A stretch of 64,000 nt of DNA. Source: Roseivirga sp. (GTDB lineage: Bacteria; Bacteroidota; Bacteroidia; Cytophagales; Cyclobacteriaceae). Every line of letters begins with the position of its first letter. Position 1 is the stretch's first letter. The stretch covers positions 124,001 through 188,000 of the forward strand of contig JAAWWF010000003.1 in NCBI GenBank assembly GCA_021404565.1, read 5' to 3'. Position numbers and translations under genes: made by a program. The notes beneath the pieces are model-generated. The model was not told the origin of the DNA and made no database searches. It saw only the letters and a program-made list of their open reading frames with translations. Shown here in pieces: positions 44,981 through 53,342 of the stretch.

Positions 44981-45280
44981 ATGAAGGTTTTAGACCGAAT
45001 CCCTAAGCCCCTGAAAAACTTCTACGTTCTGTTGGGCACTTTCTTTTTGGTATGGATGCTCTTTATCGACTCGAATGATTTCGTTTCGCAATACAGACTG
45101 GCGAGTGAACTTAACAGTCTGAAATCTCAGAAGGAGTATTATCAGGACAAAAAGGTAGAGGTGATCAAAGACCGCGAAGAGCTCACTACCAATCAGCGCT
45201 TACTCGAAAAATTTGCCAGGGAAAACTACCTGATGAAGAAACCCAGCGAAGATATTTATGTCGTTGTGCAAAACGATTGA
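44981..45280 (+). CDS. FtsB/DivIC-family septum formation protein
   Basis: The ATG at 44981 gives 99 residues; a TTG-based frame starts 18 bases earlier. A short basic cytoplasmic end, one membrane helix (about 13-32, FYVLLGTFFLVWMLFIDS) and a coiled coil (about 40-80, LASELNSLKSQKEYYQDKKV) are followed by a short C-terminal region (ARENYLMKKPSEDIYVV). This is the FtsB/DivIC plan; these proteins assemble with FtsQ and FtsL at the division septum. Its place after eno is common in Bacteroidota. Confidence 0.92.
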   Translation: MKVLDRIPKPLKNFYVLLGTFFLVWMLFIDSNDFVSQYRLASELNSLKSQKEYYQDKKVEVIKDREELTTNQRLLEKFARENYLMKKPSEDIYVVVQND

Positions 45281-45298
45281 CAAAAAAACATTAAAAAT

Positions 45299-45320
45299 AA
45301 AGTCCTCGAAAGAGGACTTT
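45299..45320 (+). terminator. GAAA-loop hairpin between divIC-like and outer-membrane genes
   Basis: A perfect 9-bp stem AAAGTCCTC / GAGGACTTT with a GAAA tetraloop follows the divIC-like stop by 18 bases; only four T follow, so it is a moderate terminator. Confidence 0.65.
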
Positions 45321-45335
45321 TGCGTTACAGGGTAT

Positions 45336-45896
45336 ATGAAAAAGCTGATGATCACTTTGGCTGTGCTCTTTGCCGTCTATCAGACCTCCACAGCACAGGT
45401 TTATTTTGAAGAAGAATCGGATTCTCTCACGCTCAGGGACAGACTCTATTTTGGAGGCAACCTGTCGCTCAACGTCTTTAGCCAGAATAAGTTTATTGAT
45501 GTATCACCTCTGGTAGGTTATATGATTGATAACAACTGGTCAGCAGGTGGTGGGCTTACCTATCAGTATATTTCCAGAGAGTTCAGGGCGATTCCCTCAG
45601 GTGACAGGTTTACGGTCTCATCAAGCGTTTATGGAGGCCGTGCCTTTGTCAGACGGAATATCAACGAGACCTACTTCGCTTATTCAGAATTTGAAACACT
45701 CAGTGCTGAGTTTGGTGTGGGTAATGCCAATTCTACCAGAGAATGGGTCCCCGGATTGTTTATTGGTGCCGGTACTTTCCAGCAATTCTTTAGAAAGGGA
45801 GGTATTAACCTGATGATCCTGTATAATGTGCTTCACGATAACCTCAGATCCCCTTATAACAGCGAATGGGTGATAAGAGGAGGGGTAACTCTTTGA
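45336..45896 (+). CDS. Small outer-membrane beta-barrel protein
   Basis: The ATG at 45336 gives 186 residues with a signal peptide (MKKLMITLAVLFAVYQTSTA). The mature chain is a series of alternating amphipathic strands (NLSLNVFSQNKFIDVSPLVG, WSAGGGLTYQYISREF) ending in a strand with a C-terminal hydrophobic residue (GGVTL), typical of outer-membrane barrels in Bacteroidota. Function unknown. Confidence 0.82.
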   Translation: MKKLMITLAVLFAVYQTSTAQVYFEEESDSLTLRDRLYFGGNLSLNVFSQNKFIDVSPLVGYMIDNNWSAGGGLTYQYISREFRAIPSGDRFTVSSSVYGGRAFVRRNINETYFAYSEFETLSAEFGVGNANSTREWVPGLFIGAGTFQQFFRKGGINLMILYNVLHDNLRSPYNSEWVIRGGVTL

Positions 45897-45960
45897 TTTG
45901 AGAGGGTGAAGGATCGTGTATTGTGTTCTCTCGGGACTTCGCGTTCTTTGCGGTAAAAAA

Positions 45961-47034
45961 TTAGAATCTCACTCCGAATTTCTTCCCTAAAGCAGTAAGG
46001 TCTTTTATCACAGGTTGTAACAACGGAATGCCATTTGTCATTCGCTCTTGCTCCATGGCCCTTTCAGGGTCTCCGGGAATGACCACCGGCTGTTTCGGGT
46101 CAACCGGAGTTGAGTTTCTGAATCTTCTGATCCAGTTGTCCATATGGCTTTTGAATTCATCAGCCGGACGAAAAGCATCTACCCTCATGGCACCAAAGAA
46201 ATGGCCCAGCCCTTCTCCAACCGGATCCTTGGCAGGTTCCAGATAGCTGACAAAAGGTGGTGCCCAGGGGCCATAATTGGCTCCGGAGAGTACGGCCGAG
46301 AAAATGTCTACGACAGAGCCTAAAATGAAACCTTTATGACTTCCATGTTCTCTCGTTCCGCCCAAAGGCAGCCAGGCTCCTCCTTCTTTTACTCCGTGCG
46401 AGTTTGTAGTGCCCTGACCTTCTTCATCCTGAATCCAACCTAGTGGCGCATCAGCATCTTTCCTTTGCAATACCTCTAACTTACCATTGGCAGCAGGGGT
46501 GGTGGCAAAATCTCCTACAAAAGGAGGTTCTTCCTGAGCGGGTATGGCTACTGCGATTGGGTTGGTGCCCAGAAGTCTTTCTTTGGAGAAGGTAGGGGAG
46601 ACCAATGGACTGGCGTTGGTCATGGAAATGCCAATCATGTCTTTTTCTACCGCTTTCAGCGAGTGGAAACCAGCAATGCCATAGTGATTGGAGTTCTTTA
46701 CAGAGACCCAGCCCGTACCTGCTTTTTCTGCTTTTTCTATCGCCACCTGCATGGCAAAAGGTGCTACTACCAGCCCAAGGCCGGCATCGCCATCAACCAC
46801 CGCAGTACTGGGAGTTTCATAGGTTATTTTAATCTCGGGAGTGGGATTAATTCTTTTCTTTTCCCAGAGTCTCACATAGCCACTCAGCCTGGCCACTCCA
46901 TGTGAGTCAACCCCTCTCAGGTCAGCCGAAAGTAAGGTGTTGCAGGCGATATTGGCATCCGCCTCAGAACAACCCATCTTCATAAAAACGGCCTTTGCGA
47001 AATCGAACAAATGTTGGTGTGAAAATAAAGACAT
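45961..47034 (-). CDS. Ldh_2 family malate/L-lactate/sulfolactate dehydrogenase
   Basis: 357 residues. NAD(P)-dependent oxidoreductase of the type 2 malate/lactate dehydrogenase family, which is unrelated to classical MDH/LDH. Markers are LRGVDSHGVARLSGYV (catalytic H45), VKNSNHYGIAGFHSLKA (H117), the DFATTPAANGKL segment and GGTREHGSHKGFILGSVVDIFSA. Family substrates include malate, lactate, ureidoglycolate, and delta1-piperideine-2-carboxylate; which one cannot be told. It ends close to the convergent outer-membrane gene and 12 bases from the Ppx gene on the same strand. Confidence 0.92.
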   Translation of the reverse strand: MSLFSHQHLFDFAKAVFMKMGCSEADANIACNTLLSADLRGVDSHGVARLSGYVRLWEKKRINPTPEIKITYETPSTAVVDGDAGLGLVVAPFAMQVAIEKAEKAGTGWVSVKNSNHYGIAGFHSLKAVEKDMIGISMTNASPLVSPTFSKERLLGTNPIAVAIPAQEEPPFVGDFATTPAANGKLEVLQRKDADAPLGWIQDEEGQGTTNSHGVKEGGAWLPLGGTREHGSHKGFILGSVVDIFSAVLSGANYGPWAPPFVSYLEPAKDPVGEGLGHFFGAMRVDAFRPADEFKSHMDNWIRRFRNSTPVDPKQPVVIPGDPERAMEQERMTNGIPLLQPVIKDLTALGKKFGVRF

Positions 47035-47046
47035 AACAGATACGTG

Positions 47047-48003
47047 TTATTGTGCCACTTTCTGGCCAATGGTGAGTTTTTCTTCAAAAGAGCTATGTAA
47101 AAGCCCTTCTTTAAGGGCATAGGAGCAGGCGGTAATTCCCTCGGTGGTCATATGACGCAATACAAAACGTATAAGGCAACTGGCCACCACGATCATATCT
47201 ACCCGCATGGTAACCATACCCGGTATTTGCAGGCGTTCTTCTCTGTTTTTAAGAAGAAGGTCCTGATGAATGAGCTCATAAGCGGGGAGAGGAAATTGAT
47301 AGTTTTTAGCCTCTGAATCACGTTCCAGTTTTGCCCTTTTCAGGTAGATTTCAGTCAGTGTATCAAAAGTGCCTGAGCAGCCGATAAGCCCTGTGGGTTG
47401 GTGTACATCTATAGCATCAATGAGTTCGCTGAGGTTTTTAGTTAAAAACTTCTCTAAAGCCAGTATGCTCTTTTCATCGATGGGGTCTTCCTGATGAAAC
47501 TTGTCAAGTAACCTTTGAGCACCTATTTCAAAGCTATGTCTCCACAGAATTTCGTTTCTGGTGCCAATAACGAACTCAACACTCCCACCTCCGATATCTA
47601 CCACCAACTGAGGCGTTTCGGGAACTTCCATGGCGGCCTGGACTCCTCTGAAGATAAGCTCGGCTTCCTTTACTCCTGAAATAACCTCTATTTTAATTCC
47701 GGTTTTCTCCTTGATTTCTGCAATCAGTTCCTCCCCGTTTTTTGCACTGCGAATAGCACTGGTTGCTACCCCTTTTATGTGGTGTACCTCAAACAGATCA
47801 ATAACAGTTCGGAAGATTTTTAAGGTGTGTATGGCTCTTTTTCGTGCGTCTTGGGCAATCTTTCCTTTGCTAATGCCATTCTTACCGATTTTGACGGCAA
47901 TTTTCTCCTTGTAAAGGGTATTGATCTTTTCTCCGTCCATTTCTACAATAAACAGGTGGAAAGTGTTGGTACCTAAATCAATGATCGCTACTCTTTCGCT
48001 CAT
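47047..48003 (-). CDS. Ppx/GppA-family phosphatase
   Basis: The ATG at 48003 gives 318 residues starting MSERVAIIDLGTNTFHL; an upstream ATG at 48042 is less likely. This is an ASKHA-fold exopolyphosphatase/pppGpp phosphatase: DLGTNTFHLFIVE, VATSAIRSAKNGEEL, VVDIGGGSVEFVIG, and a C-terminal GMVTMRVDMIVVA with the metal/phosphate residues. It lacks the HD-domain of longer GppA proteins. It is divergent from the acyl-CoA carboxylase beta gene. Confidence 0.93.
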   Translation of the reverse strand: MSERVAIIDLGTNTFHLFIVEMDGEKINTLYKEKIAVKIGKNGISKGKIAQDARKRAIHTLKIFRTVIDLFEVHHIKGVATSAIRSAKNGEELIAEIKEKTGIKIEVISGVKEAELIFRGVQAAMEVPETPQLVVDIGGGSVEFVIGTRNEILWRHSFEIGAQRLLDKFHQEDPIDEKSILALEKFLTKNLSELIDAIDVHQPTGLIGCSGTFDTLTEIYLKRAKLERDSEAKNYQFPLPAYELIHQDLLLKNREERLQIPGMVTMRVDMIVVASCLIRFVLRHMTTEGITACSYALKEGLLHSSFEEKLTIGQKVAQ

Positions 48004-48084
48004 GCCCCTTTTTAGGAAAGGCCGAATATAATGGATAATCATTAATCATGGTTATGCGAATGACAGATTTACCCGTGCAAGAAG

Positions 48085-48116
48085 TTCGTTTTTTACGGGG
48101 TACGTCCATATCTTTG
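48085..48116 (+). promoter_or_regulatory. Possible promoter of the carboxyltransferase gene
   Basis: TTCG, 20 bases, TATCTTTG: the -7 box fits the consensus; the -33 box is weak. Confidence 0.45.
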
Positions 48117-48137
48117 GCAACCTTATAAAAAACACCT

Positions 48138-49724
48138 ATGGCAAATCAAACCAACGGACAGTCACCGGTTCATTTACTGACCAAGGCAGAAAAGTATGAA
48201 ATACTCGAAGCCAAGAATAAAGAGGCACTTCAGGGAGGAGGCGAAAGACGAATAGCCTCACAGCATAAGAAAGGAAAACTAACCGCCAGAGAGCGTTTAA
48301 CCCTATTGCTGGATGAAGGTACTTTCGAAGAGATTGGGAAGTTTGTAGAGCACCGTGCGACTGATTTCGGTCTTGAGAAAGAAGTTTATCTGGGAGATGG
48401 TGTGGTAACAGGTTATGGTGAGGTAAATGGTCGTTTGGTGTACGTGTATTCTCAGGACTTTACTGTGTTTGGAGGCTCATTGTCCGAAACCCATGCGGAG
48501 AAAATTTGCAAGGTGATGGACCTGGCGATGAAAAACGGAGCGCCTATCATTGGCCTGAATGATTCCGGTGGAGCACGAATCCAGGAGGGAGTCGTTTCGC
48601 TGGGAGGTTATGCCGACATATTCTACCGCAATACACTGGCCTCAGGCGTTGTTCCTCAATTGTCTGCCATTATGGGGCCCTGTGCAGGAGGAGCAGTCTA
48701 TTCTCCGGCCATTACAGATTTCATTCTGATGGTAGAAAATACCTCTTACATGTTTGTGACCGGCCCCAATGTGGTGAAAACGGTAACACAGGAGGAAGTA
48801 ACAGCCGAGGAATTGGGAGGAGCCAGCACTCATAGTACCAAAAGTGGTGTAACGCATTTTTCTTCAGCCAACGAAGTGCAGTGTATCACCGATATCAAAG
48901 AGCTATTGTCTTACATGCCGCAGAATTGCGAGGAAGACGCCCCGATATATGAGTACGAGCTGGGAGATGAAACCAAAAAGGAATTGAATGATATCATTCC
49001 TGATAACCCGAATCAACCCTACGATATGAGAGAGGTGATTGATGGGGTTGTAGACGATAATTCGTTCAAAGAAGTACATAAGAATTTTGCTGAAAATATT
49101 GTGGTGGGTTTTGCCCGCCTGGGCGGTCGTAGCATCGGCATTGTGGGTAACCAGCCTGCTTCTATGGCCGGTGTTCTTGATATTGATGCGAGTGTAAAAG
49201 GTGCCCGTTTTGTAAGATTCTGCGATAGTTTCAATATTCCGCTGCTGGTGCTGGAAGATGTACCAGGTTTCCTGCCGGGCACCGATCAGGAATGGAATGC
49301 GATTATTACGAATGGAGCCAAGCTGCTTTATGCATTCTCGGAGGCTACGGTACCGAGAGTTACTGTGATTACCCGTAAAGCGTATGGTGGTGCCTATGAT
49401 GTGATGAATTCCAAGCACATTGGAGCAGATATGAATTACGCCTGGCCAAGTGCTGAAATTGCCGTAATGGGAGCCAAGGGAGCCGCAGAAATCATCTTTA
49501 AGAGAGAGATTGCAGAGGCAGAGGACTCAGAATCAAAGCTGCAGGAGAAGGTAGATGAATACACCAGCAAGTTTGCCAATCCCTACCGTGCTGCGAGAAG
49601 AGGGTTTATTGATGAGGTGATTACACCTGAAAACACCAGGATCAAGCTGATCAGGGCCTTCAAAATGTTAGAAAACAAGGTGGATACTCTGCCGAAAAAG
49701 AAGCACGGTAATATTCCTTTGTAA
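48138..49724 (+). CDS. Acyl-CoA carboxylase carboxyltransferase (beta) subunit
   Basis: 528 residues, full length for PccB/AccD5-type beta subunits. It transfers CO2 from biotin to propionyl-, acetyl- or methylcrotonyl-CoA. N-terminal ([20 protein letters not shown]) and C-terminal carboxyltransferase halves are present, including the oxyanion glycines ([22 protein letters not shown]) and [45 protein letters not shown]. Propionyl-CoA carboxylase is the most likely role. The biotin-carrying alpha subunit must be elsewhere. Gene is followed by an M42 peptidase gene. Confidence 0.95.
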   Translation: MANQTNGQSPVHLLTKAEKYEILEAKNKEALQGGGERRIASQHKKGKLTARERLTLLLDEGTFEEIGKFVEHRATDFGLEKEVYLGDGVVTGYGEVNGRLVYVYSQDFTVFGGSLSETHAEKICKVMDLAMKNGAPIIGLNDSGGARIQEGVVSLGGYADIFYRNTLASGVVPQLSAIMGPCAGGAVYSPAITDFILMVENTSYMFVTGPNVVKTVTQEEVTAEELGGASTHSTKSGVTHFSSANEVQCITDIKELLSYMPQNCEEDAPIYEYELGDETKKELNDIIPDNPNQPYDMREVIDGVVDDNSFKEVHKNFAENIVVGFARLGGRSIGIVGNQPASMAGVLDIDASVKGARFVRFCDSFNIPLLVLEDVPGFLPGTDQEWNAIITNGAKLLYAFSEATVPRVTVITRKAYGGAYDVMNSKHIGADMNYAWPSAEIAVMGAKGAAEIIFKREIAEAEDSESKLQEKVDEYTSKFANPYRAARRGFIDEVITPENTRIKLIRAFKMLENKVDTLPKKKHGNIPL

Positions 49725-49766
49725 TCAGCGTGCTGATTTTCTGATAGGCTACTAAAAACATCGAAA

Positions 49767-50837
49767 ATGAACGAAAAGAGCGAAAAATTCTTAGTCGAAT
49801 ACTTAAATAACGCGTCCCCAACAGGTTTCGAATCATCTGGCCAGCAAATCTGGCTCGATTATGTAAAACCCTATACGGATAGCTATTTCACAGATAAGTA
49901 CGGCTCCGCTGTGGGGGTAATTAATTCGGACGCACCCTATAAGGTGGTGATTGAAGCGCATGCCGATGAGATCAGCTGGTTTGTGAATTATATCTCTGAT
50001 TCAGGTTATATCTATGTGGTAAGAAACGGTGGTTCTGATCATCAGATTGCGCCTTCCATGCGGGTGAATATTCATACGGACAATGGGGTGGTGAAAGGCG
50101 TTTTCGGCTGGCCGGCCATTCACGTAAGAGACAGGGCCAGAGAAGAGAAACCTACACTCAAAAACATCCATATTGATGTTGGGGCGGAGTCGAAAGATGA
50201 AGTGCTGGAGATGGGAATCCATGTAGGTTCAGTAATCACCTTTGAAGATGAACTGACGCAGCTAAATGATAAATTCTGGTGTGGTAGAGCATTGGACAAT
50301 CGTATTGGTGGCTATATGATTGCCGAGGTGGCTCGAAGACTTCATGAGAACAAGGTTAAGCTCCCTTTTGGTCTGTATGTGGTCAACGCAGTGCAGGAAG
50401 AGATTGGCCTGAGAGGGGCCGAAATGATCGCTGCCAGAATTAAACCTGACGTGGCCATTATTACCGATGTATGCCATGATACCCATTCGCCCATGTATGA
50501 TAAAAAACAGCAGGGGGATCAGAAATGTGGTAAGGGTCCGGTACTTTCATATGGGCCGGCTGTACATAATAACCTGCTGAACATGGTGATAGGAGTGGCC
50601 AAAGAAAAAGAAATTCCATTCCAGCGTGCTGCTGCTTCCAGGTCAACTGGTACTGATACAGATGCTTTTGCCTATTCAAACGAAGGTGTACCCTCAACGC
50701 TGATTTCCCTACCACTTAAGTACATGCATACCACGGTAGAAACAGCGCATAAAAAGGATATTGAAGAGGTGATTAACCTGATGTATGAGTTCCTGATTCA
50801 GCTGGAAAACAACCATGACTTCAGCTACCTGAAGTAG
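49767..50837 (+). CDS. M42-family metallo-aminopeptidase
   Basis: 356 residues. A dinuclear-metal peptidase (TET/glutamyl aminopeptidase or endoglucanase-annotated family). Ligands and catalytic residues are visible: H65 and D67 in IEAHADEISWFV, D near DNRIGGYMIAEVARRL, the EE pair in VQEEIGLRGAEM, D in TDVCHDTHSP and the C-terminal H in KYMHTTVETAHKKD. These enzymes form dodecamers that trim peptides in the cytoplasm. Its stop overlaps the start of the next gene by one base. Confidence 0.95.
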   Translation: MNEKSEKFLVEYLNNASPTGFESSGQQIWLDYVKPYTDSYFTDKYGSAVGVINSDAPYKVVIEAHADEISWFVNYISDSGYIYVVRNGGSDHQIAPSMRVNIHTDNGVVKGVFGWPAIHVRDRAREEKPTLKNIHIDVGAESKDEVLEMGIHVGSVITFEDELTQLNDKFWCGRALDNRIGGYMIAEVARRLHENKVKLPFGLYVVNAVQEEIGLRGAEMIAARIKPDVAIITDVCHDTHSPMYDKKQQGDQKCGKGPVLSYGPAVHNNLLNMVIGVAKEKEIPFQRAAASRSTGTDTDAFAYSNEGVPSTLISLPLKYMHTTVETAHKKDIEEVINLMYEFLIQLENNHDFSYLK

Positions 50838-51622
50838 TGTCTGCTACCCAAGATGTAATCGATCAAATGGGGAGGGCGGTGAGAATACCGGATTCTCCTA
50901 AGCGCATTGTTTCCCTGGTGCCTTCACAAACCGAACTCCTGTACGACTTGGGTTTGGGAGACAGGGTAGTGGGCATTACTAAATTTTGTGTACATCCGGC
51001 TCATTGGCTTAGGGAGAAAACAATTGTTGGGGGCACCAAGAAATTTCGTTCCGATACAATCAATGCACTTCGACCTGATCTGATTATTGGCAATAAAGAA
51101 GAAAACTATAAGGAAGGCATAGAACAGCTTTCTTCTAAATACCCTGTTTGGATGAGCGACATCTTTGACTTTAAAGATGCCCTGGAAATGATTCGCTCTG
51201 TTGCCGCCATTTGTAATAAAGCGACAGAAGGGAATGTGTTTGCAGATAAGATTGCCAATGGTTTAAAGACTGTGGAAAAAGGTGATTTTGGCAAGACACT
51301 CTACCTGATCTGGAATAAGCCTTACATGGCAGCAGGCAATAACACTTTTATCGATAAGGTATTGGAGCTGGCTGGTTTTGATAACTGTGCACCGGGGCCG
51401 AGATATCCCGAAATTTCAGAGAGTAAACTGACAGCACTTAATCCTGATCATGTGCTGTTATCTTCAGAGCCTTATCCATTTAAGGAACAGCATATTGCAG
51501 AGGTAAAGGATTTACTGCCTGATGCGAAAGTACAATTGGTAGATGGTGAAATTTTTAGTTGGTATGGAAGTAGATTACTTGAGCTACCAGCTTATCTAAA
51601 GGGGTTACAGAAAGAAAAATAG
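50837..51622 (+). CDS. Cobalamin/helical-backbone metal-receptor binding protein (BtuF-like)
   Basis: 261 residues from a GTG start that overlaps the M42 stop by one base; an internal ATG at 50867 is the alternative. The class is BtuF/FhuD-like: PDSPKRIVSLVPSQTELLYD, DRVVGITKFCVHPAHW, LRPDLIIGNKEEN and the two-lobe fold linked by a long helix. A signal peptide is absent, unusual for a periplasmic binder but common for the Bacteroidota members, which may be cytoplasmic. Function in B12 or metal-chelate handling is tentative. Confidence 0.85.
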   Translation: MSATQDVIDQMGRAVRIPDSPKRIVSLVPSQTELLYDLGLGDRVVGITKFCVHPAHWLREKTIVGGTKKFRSDTINALRPDLIIGNKEENYKEGIEQLSSKYPVWMSDIFDFKDALEMIRSVAAICNKATEGNVFADKIANGLKTVEKGDFGKTLYLIWNKPYMAAGNNTFIDKVLELAGFDNCAPGPRYPEISESKLTALNPDHVLLSSEPYPFKEQHIAEVKDLLPDAKVQLVDGEIFSWYGSRLLELPAYLKGLQKEK

Positions 51623-51625
51623 GAT

Positions 51626-51650
51626 TGGGGGGACTCCAGCAGTCCCCCCA
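51626..51650. terminator. Strong convergent hairpin between BtuF-like gene and hypothetical gene
   Basis: A 10-bp stem TGGGGGGACT / AGTCCCCCCA with a 5-base loop lies between two convergent stops. No T-run follows on either strand, so it may only stabilise the 3' ends. Confidence 0.55.
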
Positions 51651-51659
51651 CCCTAAAAA

Positions 51660-52178
51660 TTACCTAAACACTGCGAACGTACCATACATCCGTTGATGCA
51701 GGTACTCCCCAATTTCCTGTTTGATAAAAGGTAATTTGATTGACGCTTTCGCGTTTGGTGAAAGTTGAAATTCGCCCGTTGTCGTCACTTTTGTCTCCTT
51801 CACATTTATCAGTAGGGCTTTGCGGAAATTGGTATCCCGATGAAGTAGGCGATGAAGCTTAGCTTTATCAGGGTTCAAAGGCATGCGTAAGTCGAATGCC
51901 CGTATTCTTGAATAGTCTTTTTGGCCCATGGCTATATCGATGGCCTCGGTAGTATTGATGTAATAAATAAATGATTGTTTCTTTTTAAACCTGTACTGAG
52001 GAATGGCTTGAATAGTAGACTCTACATGATTTTTGACTGCAGCAAAGTCATTATTTTGGAGAGGTAGCGATTTTAAGGATGCAACATAATCAACCCTTTC
52101 TTCCTGAGCTTTGGCAAAGGAGTAAGTAGTGACCAGTCCCATACTCGCTACGAGAACGTAAGTGAGTAGAGTCTTCAT
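51660..52178 (-). CDS. Secreted hypothetical protein
   Basis: 172 residues with signal peptide (MKTLLTYVLVASMGLVTTYS, cleavage near AKA). The mature part is basic and beta-rich (FKKKQSFIYYINTTEAIDIA, FQLSPNAKASIKL); no family was recognised. It is convergent to the BtuF-like gene and has no partner. Confidence 0.75.
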   Translation of the reverse strand: MKTLLTYVLVASMGLVTTYSFAKAQEERVDYVASLKSLPLQNNDFAAVKNHVESTIQAIPQYRFKKKQSFIYYINTTEAIDIAMGQKDYSRIRAFDLRMPLNPDKAKLHRLLHRDTNFRKALLINVKETKVTTTGEFQLSPNAKASIKLPFIKQEIGEYLHQRMYGTFAVFR

Positions 52179-52573
52179 TTTTGTTTAGGCGAAACAGCCC
52201 CAATATGAGTAGCTCATATGGGAATGCCAACATATATTCATAAAAAGTTTTCAGGTCGCTTTTTTTCTGATGTTCGCATCATTAAAAACGTTTTTGGCCT
52301 TTTTGAGGCCTTTCGAAGTGGTTGGGGAAGCAGGGCCTTCTACGAGATCAATCCGGTATCAATAAAAAACTCCAGACAGTTGCCTGGAGTTCGACTAATG
52401 AAAGGGAGTCAATATCATGCCTTTAGTTCTTGTTCCATATACATGATACAGACCTTTTGAAGGCTAAAATTATGCAAGAAAGTTAAATATCTGGTTTTCA
52501 GATTGTTGTATGATAATGGTGTGTCCCAAAAATGGAATTCTCGGCTTTTTTGTCTGAAAAGAAGACAGAGTAG
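52179..52573. other. 395-base region with orphan terminator and possible small RNA
   Basis: No gene of normal size. On the minus strand a good terminator sits at 52364-52391, far (about 180 bases) from the nudK stop. A 9-codon frame MYMEQELKA lies at about 52418-52447 on the minus strand. Either a long nudK 3' UTR or a separate small transcript would explain this. Confidence 0.45.
52364..52391 (-). terminator. Rho-independent terminator in the nudK 3' region
   Basis: On the minus strand AACTCCAG / CTGGAGTT, 8-base loop, then six T. Confidence 0.75.
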
Positions 52574-53152
52574 TTAGTTCAGCAATCCGTGAATCAGGGC
52601 ATATTGGAGTAGCATAATGGTTTTGCCATCCTTAATTTCTCCGCTGGCTATTTGCTCCATTGCTTGCGTGAAAGGTATTTCGATGACCTCAATATCCTCA
52701 CCCTCATCAGCTCCACCTCCTTCGTTTACCTTCATGTGGTCTTCGTATTCAGCCACAAAAAAGTAAAGAATCTCAGTGACCGAGCCTGGTGACATATAAG
52801 CTTCGAAAACTTTCTGGACGTGGCTGATTTTATAACCGGTTTCTTCTTCAGTTTCTTTGCGAATGCAATCTTCTGCATTGTCTTTTTCCAGGAGCCCGGC
52901 ACAGGTTTCCATGAGCATACCAGAAGGGTTTCCGTTCAGGTAGGTAGGCATTCGGAATTGGCGCGTCAGTACTACCGTTCCCCTTGCTTTGTTGTAAAGA
53001 AGAATGGTCGAACCGTTACCCCGGTCATAGGCCTCCCTATCCTGCCGCTGCACAGTACCGTCTTGCCTCTGGTAATCAAAGGTGATTTTCCTTAGGGTGT
53101 ACCAATTATCGGAGAGAACTTCCTTGTCGTGAATAGTGATTTTGGGGTCCAT
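52574..53152 (-). CDS. nudK: GDP-mannose pyrophosphatase (Nudix hydrolase)
   Basis: 192 residues, very similar in layout to E. coli Nud[56 protein letters not shown], the Nudix region [20 protein letters not shown] then TGY, and [20 protein letters not shown]. It splits GDP-mannose into mannose-1-phosphate and GMP, probably for turnover of sugar nucleotides. It stands alone between a small intergenic region and the MsbA-like gene. Confidence 0.93.
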   Translation of the reverse strand: MDPKITIHDKEVLSDNWYTLRKITFDYQRQDGTVQRQDREAYDRGNGSTILLYNKARGTVVLTRQFRMPTYLNGNPSGMLMETCAGLLEKDNAEDCIRKETEEETGYKISHVQKVFEAYMSPGSVTEILYFFVAEYEDHMKVNEGGGADEGEDIEVIEIPFTQAMEQIASGEIKDGKTIMLLQYALIHGLLN

Positions 53153-53290
53153 GATTACAAGAACTCAAGAAGAACAGGATGTACAAAGAGAAATTTTATT
53201 TATCCACCTTTTAACTGCTGATGTATTGGGGCAAAGTTGCTGTAACTGAGTATACTCAACAGTCTCAATCGAATTTTCAGGTTTTCGTTT

Positions 53291-53339
53291 ATCACCAATC
53301 ACCAATCACCAATCACCAATTACCAGTTACCAATCACCC
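53291..53339. repeat. Heptamer tandem repeat (ATCACCA)n
   Basis: Seven tandem heptamers: four exact ATCACCA, then ATTACCA, GTTACCA and ATCACCC, ending 3 bases before the stop of the exporter gene. Slippage could change its length, but no gene start or promoter is attached to it. Confidence 0.9.
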
Positions 53340-53342
53340 AAT

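Noticed and set aside
48903-49418. 171-codon antisense frame inside the carboxyltransferase gene
   Set aside because: Shadow of a clearly conserved gene on the other strand.
53291-53339. Short tandem repeats as a CRISPR array
   Set aside because: Units are 7 bases without spacers; a plain microsatellite.
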